A stretch of DNA of 5,449 bases from Christensenella sp. (GTDB lineage Bacteria; Bacillota; Clostridia; Christensenellales; Maliibacteriaceae): contig JAHZHV010000159.1 of NCBI GenBank assembly GCA_019420085.1, positions 1 to 5,449 on the forward strand, read 5' to 3'. Positions 1 to 5,449 of this stretch are shown in pieces (position 1 is the first letter of the stretch; every line of letters begins with the position of its first letter). Position numbers and translations under genes: made by a program. The notes under the pieces are model-generated. The model did not search any database. It saw nothing but the letters and a program-made list of their open reading frames with translations, and was not told the DNA's origin.

Positions 1-1022
1 TAGACGTCGAAACAGTCCATCCCATGCTGCGTCAAAAGGCCGATGCGATCCTCCAGCGTCGAAAGATACGGCACCGGCGCACCCGTCAAAATCGAGGCCG
101 GATGCTCATAGAACGTCACCACATGAAGCGGCAGCCCCAGCTGGTCTGCGTCGCGCCGCGCCATGGACAGCATGTGCTGATGCCCCGCGTGCACGCCGTC
201 AAACATGCCAAGCACGACGACCACGCCGTGATTGTGCGGCCGTACAAACGCCTCGCGCACGCCGGAATCTTCCTGCGGCGGCGTCTGCAGAACCGGCGCG
301 CCCGCCGAAGCCTGTTCCACGACGCCGGGCGCTTCCTGCAGGGGCTTCTGCGCCGGCGCCGCTTCGGCCGCTGTGCCGTTTTCCTCTTCTTCCGGCGCAA
401 ATACATCAAGCGCCGCCGCTTGCCTCTGCAGTTCCTGCACCGCCTCATCCGCAGGCAAATCCGCCGCCGTTTCGGCAACGGGTTCCGCCGCCTGTTGCGC
501 CGCGTCCGCTTCCGTTTCCTGCGCCGCAGCCCCGTCCTGCGCCGCGCCCGGCGCGTTTTGGATATCCGCTTCAATCGCCGCGGCAAGCGCATCGTGTGCA
601 TCCGCGTTTTCAGCCGGCGGCGTCTGCGTCTGCTGCACTTCCTGCTGCATCCATGCATCCAGCGTGCTTTCGGCCAGAAGATCATCCATCAGATCGTCCA
701 CCTCGTCGCTTTGACGCATCTGCCCCGTCCCCGCAAGCGGCGCGGCAGGCCGCACGTCCGCGGAAACGCGGCGCTTTCGCACCGTCGCCGCGCGGCGCGT
801 GACCACCGGCGCCTCGGCCTCCTGCTGCGTCCTTACGCGCCGCACTGCCGGTGCGTCCGGAATAAACGCGGGCGCTTCGGCGTCCTGCCACAGATTTTCC
901 TGCACGCCGTCATCCTGCCTGTCAAAATCCTGCGGCAGATCGGAAATGTTGAACGGATCGCTCTCGTCCACCCGCTCGACGCCCATGCGCGCCAGAAACT
1001 TCTGAAAACCGGATTTTTTCAC
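1..1022 (-). CDS. ribF: RibF riboflavin kinase/FAD synthetase with a ~255-residue N-terminal extension (3' end outside window)
   Basis: RibF makes FMN from riboflavin and then FAD. The frame is open from GTG at 1022 to the left edge, 340 codons. Residues 266-340 are clearly the FAD synthetase nucleotidyltransferase domain: GVVVVLGMFDGVHAGHQHML carries the HxGH motif (His278, His281), then VVTFYEHPASILTG and YLSTLEDRIGLLTQHGMDCFDV. The rest of that domain and the flavokinase domain lie outside the window. Residues 1-254 are not RibF-like: a short helix-prone start (KKSGFQKFLARMGVERV), a basic patch (61-86), an acidic helix-prone segment (105-129), then Ala/Glu/Gln/Asp-rich sequence with prolines, probably disordered. 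The GTG start is supported by AGGAGG 7 nt upstream; an ATG at residue 13 has no such site. RibF after truB is a common Bacillota order. The domain identity is secure. That the extension is translated is inferred from the start signal and unbroken frame; its function is unknown. Confidence 0.9.
   Translation of the reverse strand, partial: MKKSGFQKFLARMGVERVDESDPFNISDLPQDFDRQDDGVQENLWQDAEAPAFIPDAPAVRRVRTQQEAEAPVVTRRAATVRKRRVSADVRPAAPLAGTGQMRQSDEVDDLMDDLLAESTLDAWMQQEVQQTQTPPAENADAHDALAAAIEADIQNAPGAAQDGAAAQETEADAAQQAAEPVAETAADLPADEAVQELQRQAAALDVFAPEEEENGTAAEAAPAQKPLQEAPGVVEQASAGAPVLQTPPQEDSGVREAFVRPHNHGVVVVLGMFDGVHAGHQHMLSMARRDADQLGLPLHVVTFYEHPASILTGAPVPYLSTLEDRIGLLTQHGMDCFDV
510..545 (-). repeat. 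Two-unit degenerate 18-nt tandem repeat inside the RibF extension
   Basis: Residues 160-171 read AAQDGA then AAQETE. The two 18-nt units share their first 11 bases and diverge after that. Degenerate Ala/Glu/Gln hexads (ADAAQQ, AAEPVA) follow. This suggests that the low-complexity part grew partly by local duplication. The match is short and could also reflect biased codon use. Confidence 0.35.
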
Positions 1023-1029
1023 GTCGTAT

Positions 1030-1035
1030 CCTCCT
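1030..1035 (-). promoter_or_regulatory. Ribosome binding site of ribF
   Basis: On the minus strand a perfect AGGAGG ends 7 nt before the GTG at 1022. It is the strongest SD in the window. It decides the start of the extended RibF, because ordinary RibF homology begins only about 255 codons later. Its first base directly follows a run of six U in the transcript. Confidence 0.85.
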
Positions 1036-1071
1036 AAAAAAGCGCTTCGCGCGCAATCCGGCGCGAAAGCG
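1036..1071 (-). terminator. Terminator-like hairpin with U6 tract directly before the ribF SD
   Basis: In the minus-strand transcript, CGCUU-U-CGCGC (1071-1061) pairs with GCGCGAAGCG (1052-1043). This gives ten base pairs with one bulged U and an 8-nt loop (1060-1053). One C and then six U (1041-1036) follow, and the next base starts the AGGAGG of ribF. Form and position match an intrinsic terminator. Because the SD follows immediately, no promoter can fit after it. It would therefore act either as a partial terminator/attenuator on read-through from truB or only as a structure that spaces the SD. Function is inferred; the pairing and U-run are seen directly. Confidence 0.5.
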
Positions 1072-1091
1072 GAAAATCTTCTTTCTCTCCC

Positions 1092-1113
1092 CCTGCGGCG
1101 GCGCTGCCGCAGG
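1092..1113 (-). repeat. 8-bp perfect inverted repeat in the truB-ribF spacer
   Basis: CCTGCGGC (1092-1099) and GCCGCAGG (1106-1113) form a perfect 8-bp stem with a 6-nt loop, readable on either strand. No U-run follows on the minus strand, so it is not a typical terminator. With the smaller hairpin at 1133-1145 and the terminator-like one at 1036-1071, it makes the 127-nt ribF leader highly structured. Confidence 0.5.
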
Positions 1114-1132
1114 ATACATGCGCGTTCTTTCC

Positions 1133-1145
1133 CGCGCAAAGCGCG
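1133..1145 (-). repeat. Small GC hairpin just after the truB stop
   Basis: CGCGC and GCGCG pair around a 3-nt loop, 4 nt after the truB TAG on the minus strand. There is no U-run after it. In GC-rich DNA such a short stem can arise by chance. It may protect the truB 3' end if the transcript is processed here, but nothing in the sequence shows this. Confidence 0.3.
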
Positions 1146-1149
1146 CAGG

Positions 1150-2061
1150 CTATGCCTTTTTCTCCGCCGCATGCGGTGCATAAAGCATCGTGCGCACAAA
1201 AAGCCCGCCGGCATCCGCGGCAAACACGCCCACAAGCGTGCCGTCCGGCGCAAACACGCGGTATTCCCGACCTGCCTGCACGTCGCCGCAAACGTCGTCC
1301 GCACAGAGCTTTGCGCCGTTGCAGGCGCGGCGGCACGCCGCATCGTGCAGCGTAAGCGCCGGCAGATCGCGCAGAAGACGCGCAACCGGCACCACGGCCT
1401 CGGCAATGCGTCCCGCTTCTTTCATCGAAAGCAGTTCCTCCACGCACAGCGCGTCGCAAATGGCAAAATCGCCGCTTTTTTCGCGCGTCAGCGCGCATAG
1501 ATACCCCAGGCTCCCGCACGCGGCGGCAAGATCCGATGCCAATGTGCGGATGTACGTCCCCGCCGAGCAGCGCACGCGGATGGTCGCCGTTTTCGCATCG
1601 TGCCAGACGGGGCCCTCCAGCGCCTCGATTGTCACGCGCCGCGTGGGCATGTCCACCGCCGCGCCGCTTCGCGCCAGTGCATAGGCGTGCCGTCCGCCGA
1701 TGCGCACGGCCGAATACTGCGGCGGCGTCTGCTCGATCTGCCCGGTAAAGCGCCGCATTGCCGCGCGCAGCGCCGCGTCATCGGGCAGCGCGCCGGTTTC
1801 GGCAAGGACCCTGCCCTGCGCATCGAGCGTATCGGTCGCTTTCCCGAAGCGGATCGTCGCCGCATACGTCTTTTGATGCGCCAGCATCCGGTCAAACAGC
1901 TTTGTCCCGCTGCCCACAAGAACCGGCAGCACGCCGCAGGCAGCCGGATCGAGCGTTCCGCCGTGCCCGCACTTTTTCGTGCCCAGCACCCAGCGCAGCC
2001 ACACGACCGCGTCGCTGGAGGTCATCCCCGGCGGCTTTAAAAAATTCACCGCACCGTTCAT
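1150..2061 (-). CDS. truB: tRNA pseudouridine(55) synthase TruB
   Basis: TruB converts U55 in the T-loop of tRNAs to pseudouridine and also acts as a tRNA folding chaperone. The product is 303 residues, usual for the family. The N-terminus NGAVNFLKPPGMTSSDAV is the family signature, followed by GHGGTLDPAACGVLPV with the catalytic aspartate at residue 38. Further family blocks are KTYAATIRFGKATDTLDAQG, the QTPPQYSAVRIGGRHAYALAR segment, and RCSAGTYIRTLASDLA near the middle. A short C-terminal PUA-like segment (REYRVFAPDGTLVGVF) ends the protein. The ATG at 2061 overlaps the nrnA stop (ATGA), and AAGGA (2068-2072) lies 6 nt upstream within nrnA. The open frame continues further upstream inside nrnA but does not encode TruB sequence there. 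No missing residues or frameshifts are seen. Confidence 0.97.
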   Translation of the reverse strand: MNGAVNFLKPPGMTSSDAVVWLRWVLGTKKCGHGGTLDPAACGVLPVLVGSGTKLFDRMLAHQKTYAATIRFGKATDTLDAQGRVLAETGALPDDAALRAAMRRFTGQIEQTPPQYSAVRIGGRHAYALARSGAAVDMPTRRVTIEALEGPVWHDAKTATIRVRCSAGTYIRTLASDLAAACGSLGYLCALTREKSGDFAICDALCVEELLSMKEAGRIAEAVVPVARLLRDLPALTLHDAACRRACNGAKLCADDVCGDVQAGREYRVFAPDGTLVGVFAADAGGLFVRTMLYAPHAAEKKA

Positions 2062-3038
2062 GGCGCGTCCTTTTCTTCCACGCACGCGGTAAGCGCCGCG
2101 GCAAGCAGGCGCTCCGCCTCGTGCGCGCGCACCGCAAGCGAACATCCAGCCGCCGCACGATGGCCGCCGCCGCCGAAGCGCGCCGCCACGGCCGCAACGT
2201 CGCAGTCCTCGGCGCAGCGCAGGCTCACCTTGCAGCCGCCGCCTTCGGCGTCCCGCAAAAGCGCGCAGGCCACGCAGCCTTCCACATCGCGCAGAAAGTC
2301 GATGATCCCTTCGGTATCCGACTGCTGCGCGCCGCAGGCGGCAAAATCCGACGCATCCAGCACGCCCGTTATGACACGCCCGCCGCAGTAGGTGCGCAGG
2401 CTGCCAAGCGCACGGGCAATCAGGCGCGTCTTTGCAAGGGAGCGCGTGGCGTACACCTTCTGATACACAAGCGCCACGTCCGCACCGCGCGCCACAAGCG
2501 CCGCTGCGCATTGCAGCGTCTCTTCCCGCGTGTTGGAAAAGGCAAAGCCGCCGGTATCGGTGCTGATGGCCGTATACAGGCAAAGCGCGATCCCGGCATC
2601 GATCGCAACGCCCCAGTCAAGGAAAAGGGACGTTAAAATCTGGCCCGTGGCGGCCGCCTCCGCACGGATGCAGGAAAAATCGCCGAAACCTGCGTTTGTG
2701 ACGTGATGATCGATCACCACAACCGGCCGGCCCGTTTTTTCAAGAAGAAACTGCCAGGGGCCAAGCCGCCCCGAATCGGCGCAGTCCAGACAGACAACAA
2801 GGTCAAAGTCGTCGCAAAAGGACCCTTCCTGCGGCAATACGACGTCTTCGATGCCCGGCAAAAAGGCATATTCCTGTCCCGGCGCCTGTGCAAGCAGCAC
2901 CGTCGCCGCCGCATTGCGGGCATTGAGCGCCAGACGCAGCGCAAGCGCGCTGCCGATCGCGTCGCCGTCGGGATTGACGTGCGCACAGATCGCCACGCGG
3001 CGCGCGCTAAACAGCGCTTCCCTGATTGGTTCGTACAT
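2058..3038 (-). CDS. nrnA: DHH/DHHA1 phosphoesterase, NrnA type (nanoRNase / pAp phosphatase)
   Basis: NrnA-family enzymes are cytoplasmic, metal-dependent phosphoesterases that degrade 2-5 nt RNAs and convert pAp to AMP. The 326-residue product has the DHH domain motifs in order: HVNPDGDAIGS at 20-30, LDCADSGR at 84-91 (Asp85), VVVIDHH at 106-112, and STDTGGFAFSNT at 159-170 (Asp161). The DHHA1 domain ends with GGGGHRAAAG at 289-298. Length and arrangement fit NrnA rather than the longer RecJ. ATG at 3038 is chosen because AGGAG (3049-3053) lies 10 nt upstream and the N-terminus then fits the family. The frame stays open upstream to 3251, but that part looks non-coding. The TGA overlaps the truB ATG by 4 nt, suggesting translational coupling. 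This DHH gene between rbfA and truB is a standard Bacillota arrangement. The family is certain; the exact substrate is inferred from homology. Confidence 0.93.
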   Translation of the reverse strand: MYEPIREALFSARRVAICAHVNPDGDAIGSALALRLALNARNAAATVLLAQAPGQEYAFLPGIEDVVLPQEGSFCDDFDLVVCLDCADSGRLGPWQFLLEKTGRPVVVIDHHVTNAGFGDFSCIRAEAAATGQILTSLFLDWGVAIDAGIALCLYTAISTDTGGFAFSNTREETLQCAAALVARGADVALVYQKVYATRSLAKTRLIARALGSLRTYCGGRVITGVLDASDFAACGAQQSDTEGIIDFLRDVEGCVACALLRDAEGGGCKVSLRCAEDCDVAAVAARFGGGGHRAAAGCSLAVRAHEAERLLAAALTACVEEKDAP

Positions 3039-3298
3039 GACCGGTGCACTCCTTTTTTTCGTTTCTGTCTGTCTTTGATCCGTTTTTTTCACTTGCCCGT
3101 CTGCCGCGCGGCACAGCCTGCGTGCATGACGCATCATCGCGCCGCTTCCCCGCCAAAGGGCGTTTTGGCCTTCCGCCGGATTCCGCCGCGCATACCGCAA
3201 AAAAACAGCCGGCAGCGTGCGGACGCGCGTTTTTTTCCTTTGCCGCGGCACACGGGCGCACGAAGCGCGTGCATCCCGGGCGCGCGTTTTTTGCCGCT
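3039..3298 (-). other. 260-nt spacer between rbfA and nrnA, no gene recognised
   Basis: This gap is unusually long for an otherwise tight cluster. Frames stay open through it, but their translations are Arg/Lys/Ala-rich and resemble no protein family I know. It contains several homopolymer runs (A or T of 6-7), two copies of CGCGCG followed by T6 or T7 on the plus strand (3224-3236 and 3281-3292), a hairpin at 3254-3277 (GGG-c-GCACG/CGTGC-at-CCC), and a 12-nt palindrome at 3102-3113 (TGCCGCGCGGCA). I find no convincing -10/-35 promoter pair. AGGAG of nrnA (3049-3053) lies at its downstream end. Confidence 0.5.
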
Positions 3299-3676
3299 TT
3301 ACGCTTCGCTTTCGTCTGCGTGCGTCTGTCCGCCGACAACCTCGTCGATGCGGTGCGTCATGCGCACGCCGTAGGCGATGGAGTCGTCACAGACAAAGTG
3401 CAGCTGCGGCGTGTAGCGGATCATCATGCGTGCGCCGATTTCCCGACGGATGAAGCTGCCCGCGGCCTCGATTGCCGAAAAGGCGTCCTGCGCCGCGCGC
3501 GCATCGTCGTCATAGACGCTGACATAGACCTTGGCATGGCGCAGGTCGCGCGTGACGTCCACATGCGTCACCGAGACCATACCCCCGATGCGGGGGTCCT
3601 TTAAATGCTGAATAATATCGCTTAATTCGCGCTGCATCTGTGTTGCAATGCGATCCGTCCTGACAATGCCGGACAT
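3299..3676 (-). CDS. rbfA: Ribosome-binding factor A (30S maturation factor)
   Basis: RbfA is a small single-KH-type protein that binds the immature 30S subunit and assists late 16S rRNA maturation, notably during cold growth in well-studied species. The product is 125 residues, normal for the family. Family features visible are the N-terminal RTDRIATQMQREL helix, the LKDPRIGGMVSVTHVDVTRDL strand region, the AKVYVSVY strand, and a C-terminal segment with RREIGARMMIRYTPQLHF and DDSIAYG. The ATG at 3676 is chosen because GAGGTG (3683-3688) lies 6 nt upstream and the N-terminus then matches the family. A GTG three codons further upstream is in frame but would overlap the binding site. It lies between infB and nrnA, the usual Bacillota order, and probably shares the infB transcript unless the hairpin before it interrupts transcription. 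Confidence 0.96.
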   Translation of the reverse strand: MSGIVRTDRIATQMQRELSDIIQHLKDPRIGGMVSVTHVDVTRDLRHAKVYVSVYDDDARAAQDAFSAIEAAGSFIRREIGARMMIRYTPQLHFVCDDSIAYGVRMTHRIDEVVGGQTHADESEA

Positions 3677-3682
3677 GTGTTT

Positions 3683-3688
3683 CACCTC
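3683..3688 (-). promoter_or_regulatory. Ribosome binding site of rbfA
   Basis: GAGGTG on the minus strand sits 6 nt before the ATG at 3676. It selects this ATG over the in-frame GTG three codons upstream, which lies partly within the site. Confidence 0.7.
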
Positions 3689-3720
3689 ATTTATCCCGGT
3701 GTAAAACCGGCACAAAGCCC

Positions 3721-3754
3721 TTCGGCCTGCGGGCAAACCGTCCCGCAGGCCGAA
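3721..3754 (-). other. Perfect 13-bp hairpin between infB and rbfA
   Basis: TTCGGCCTGCGGG and CCCGCAGGCCGAA are exact inverse complements separated by 8 nt, starting 8 nt after the infB stop on the minus strand. The following bases (GGGCUUUGUG) contain no proper U-run, so a standard intrinsic terminator is doubtful. A second small stem (CCGGT/ACCGG, 3696-3710) follows. Likely roles are partial termination, 3'-end stabilisation of infB mRNA or a processing site. The structure is directly visible; the role is inferred. Confidence 0.6.
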
Positions 3755-3762
3755 ACGCCGCT

Positions 3763-5449
3763 TTATGCCTCCACCTGTTCGTTGACAAAGGCTTCCAGCT
3801 GGTCGCCCTGTTTAATATCGTTGTAATTGACAAGCCCGACGCCGCATTCATAGCCCTGCGCAACTTCGCGCACGTCGTCCTTAAAGCGGCGCAGCGAGGC
3901 AATGTCGCCCTCGTGTACGACGACGCCGTCGCGCACAAGGCGAACCTTTGCATTGCGCGTGATCTTGCCGTCGGTCACATAGCAGCCGGCGATGGTGCCC
4001 ACGCGCGAGACGCGGTAGACTTCGCGCACCTGGACATGGCCCAGAATGACTTCCTGGTATACCGGCGCAAGCATGCCGTGAATGGCGTTTTCGATATCCT
4101 CGATCGCCTGATAGATGACGCGGTACAGCCGGATGTCGACCTTCTCCTGCTCGGCGGCCTCCTTGGCCTGCGGCTGGGGACGGACGTTGAATCCGACGAT
4201 GATCGCGTTGGACGCCGATGCAAGCATGACGTCCGTCGGCGTGATCGCACCGACGCCGCCGTGGATGGCGCGCACGCGCACCTCGTCGTTGGAGATCTTT
4301 TCAAGCGACGTGCGCACAGCCTCGACGCTGCCCTGCACGTCCGCCTTGACGATGACGTTGAGTTCTTTTACGTTGCCCTGCTCAATCTGCGAGAACAGAT
4401 CGTCCAGCGACACCTTGCTCATCGCCTTGAGCTGCTCGGCCTTCTGGCGGTCGCGCCGCTCCTGTGCCACCTGGCGGGAAAGGCTGCTTTCCTCTACGGC
4501 GTAGAGATTGTCGCCCGCCTCGGGCACGTCGTTAAAGCCGATGACCTCTACCGGATCGGAGGGGCCTGCCTGTGTCACGCGTTCGCCGCGGTCGTTCTGC
4601 ATCGCGCGCACGCGGCCGTACGCCGTACCGGCGACGATCGTATCGCCCACGCGCAGCGTGCCGTTTTTCACCAGCACCGTTGCAACCGGGCCGCGGCCCT
4701 TGTCAAGGCGCGCCTCGATGATGATGCCCGTGGCGCGGCGGTCGGGATTGGCGCGAAGCTCCATGACGTCGGCCACCAGCAGGATCATCTCAAGCAGGCG
4801 GTCGATATTCTCACCCGTATGCGCCGAGACCGGCACGACGATCGTATCGCCGCCCCATTCCTCGGGCACCAGGCCGTACTCGGTCAGCTGCTGCGTCACG
4901 CGCTCGACGTTCGCCGCCGGGCGGTCGATCTTATTGACGGCCACGATGACCGACACGTTCGCCGCCTTGGCGTGGTTGATCGCCTCAATCGTCTGGGGCA
5001 TGATGCCGTCGTCGGCCGCGACAACCAGCACCGCGATATCCGTCGCCTGCGCGCCGCGCGCACGCATCGCCGTGAACGCCTCGTGGCCGGGCGTGTCAAG
5101 GAACGTAATCCTGCGGCCGTTGAGCGTCACGGAGTACGCGCCGATATGCTGCGTGATGCCGCCTGCCTCGGTGGCCGTGACATGCGTCTTGCGGATCATG
5201 TCAAGCAGCGAGGTCTTGCCGTGGTCGACGTGACCCATGATCGTCACAACCGGCGGACGCTCCTGCAGATTTTCCCCGTCCTCGTCCTCCTGCACCTGAT
5301 CCAGCAGCGTATCCTCGAACGTCTTTTCCAGCTTCTGCTCCAGCTCGACGCCGAACTCGTCGCAGACAAGCTGCGCGGTGTCAAAGTCGATCTCGTTGTT
5401 GATCGTGGCCATGATGCCCAAAAGGAACAGCTTTTTGATGATCTCGCTT
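3763..5449 (-). CDS. infB: Translation initiation factor IF-2, 3' part (5' end outside window)
   Basis: IF2 is the GTPase that brings initiator fMet-tRNA to the 30S subunit and promotes 50S joining. About 561 residues are present, starting mid-gene at the right edge. The first residues ([18 protein letters not shown]) match the end of the IF2 N2 domain, so the N-terminal region and start codon lie beyond the window. In fragment numbering the G-domain motifs are complete: G1 GHVDHGKT at 72-79, switch-I GGIT at 96-99, G3 DTPGH at 118-122, G4 NKID at 172-175 and G5 SAHTGEN from about 208. Domain II and the C1/C2 domains follow, and the protein ends normally at a TAA. No motif residue is missing and the frame is unbroken. 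An 86-nt spacer with a strong hairpin separates it from rbfA. Identification is secure; only the length of the missing N-terminus is unknown. Confidence 0.98.
   Translation of the reverse strand, partial: SEIIKKLFLLGIMATINNEIDFDTAQLVCDEFGVELEQKLEKTFEDTLLDQVQEDEDGENLQERPPVVTIMGHVDHGKTSLLDMIRKTHVTATEAGGITQHIGAYSVTLNGRRITFLDTPGHEAFTAMRARGAQATDIAVLVVAADDGIMPQTIEAINHAKAANVSVIVAVNKIDRPAANVERVTQQLTEYGLVPEEWGGDTIVVPVSAHTGENIDRLLEMILLVADVMELRANPDRRATGIIIEARLDKGRGPVATVLVKNGTLRVGDTIVAGTAYGRVRAMQNDRGERVTQAGPSDPVEVIGFNDVPEAGDNLYAVEESSLSRQVAQERRDRQKAEQLKAMSKVSLDDLFSQIEQGNVKELNVIVKADVQGSVEAVRTSLEKISNDEVRVRAIHGGVGAITPTDVMLASASNAIIVGFNVRPQPQAKEAAEQEKVDIRLYRVIYQAIEDIENAIHGMLAPVYQEVILGHVQVREVYRVSRVGTIAGCYVTDGKITRNAKVRLVRDGVVVHEGDIASLRRFKDDVREVAQGYECGVGLVNYNDIKQGDQLEAFVNEQVEA

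Noticed and set aside
24..1037. Long open frame on the plus strand opposite ribF (337 codons)
   Set aside because: It is very rich in Arg, His and Leu, as expected for the antisense of GC-rich, Ala/Glu-rich coding sequence. It has no recognisable family, while the minus strand encodes a clear RibF motif.
1023..1149. FMN riboswitch (RFN element) before ribF
   Set aside because: The conserved RFN sequence blocks are not visible, and the stems present are simple hairpins. The spacer is also barely long enough for the element plus an expression platform.
2062..2583. Extension of the truB frame upstream into nrnA
   Set aside because: TruB homology begins exactly at the ATG at 2061, which has a good SD. 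The upstream translation is Arg/Cys/Gly-rich and lies out of frame within nrnA.
1758..2636. Plus-strand open frame opposite truB and nrnA (292 codons)
   Set aside because: It is antisense to two well-identified genes, has Arg/Ala/His-rich composition and shows no domain.
3039..3251. Upstream extension of the nrnA frame
   Set aside because: The frame is open, but the translation is basic and family-unlike. The ATG at 3038 has its own SD and gives the normal NrnA N-terminus.
3254..3292. Plus-strand intrinsic terminator (hairpin 3254-3277 followed by T6)
   Set aside because: No plus-strand gene leads into it, and the T-run lies 9 nt beyond the stem.
3677..3762. Promoter for rbfA around GGATAAATG (3689-3697)
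   Set aside because: The -10-like GATAAA has no -35 partner at suitable spacing. It overlaps the region just before the SD.
4508..5233. Plus-strand open frame opposite infB (241 codons)
   Set aside because: It lies antisense to the conserved IF2 GTPase domain, and the Ser/Arg/Thr-rich translation has no family features.

Overview
The window is a stretch of the conserved bacterial translation and ribosome-maturation cluster. All genes lie on the minus strand, so they read from right to left. In transcription order they are infB (5' part outside the window), rbfA, an nrnA-type DHH phosphoesterase gene, truB, and the start of ribF, which runs off the left edge. This order, together with good AGGAGG-type ribosome binding sites, one GTG start and high GC (about 60% or more by eye), suggests a high-GC member of the Bacillota, probably a Clostridia-type gut anaerobe. 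I cannot place it more finely from the sequence.

Layout: infB occupies 3763-5449 and contains the end of the N2 domain, the complete GTPase domain and the C-terminal domains of IF2. An 86-nt spacer holds a perfect 13-bp hairpin. rbfA is at 3299-3676. A 260-nt spacer with no convincing gene follows. nrnA (2058-3038) and truB (1150-2061) overlap by ATGA, which suggests translational coupling. A 127-nt spacer carries three hairpins; the last is terminator-like, and its U-run touches the ribF ribosome binding site. ribF starts with GTG at 1022 and continues past position 1.

The genes cover translation initiation (IF2), 30S maturation (RbfA), nano-RNA/pAp turnover (NrnA), tRNA U55 pseudouridylation (TruB) and flavin cofactor synthesis (RibF). 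The most unusual item is RibF. Its FAD synthetase domain is preceded, in one uninterrupted frame, by about 255 residues of low-complexity sequence rich in Ala, Glu, Gln and Asp, with a short amphipathic start, a basic patch and an acidic predicted helix. Ordinary RibF proteins have only about 15-27 residues before the same motif. The regulatory setting of this gene (terminator-like hairpin flush against the SD, possible internal start) is also worth attention. I see no mobile element, CRISPR array, tRNA or rRNA.
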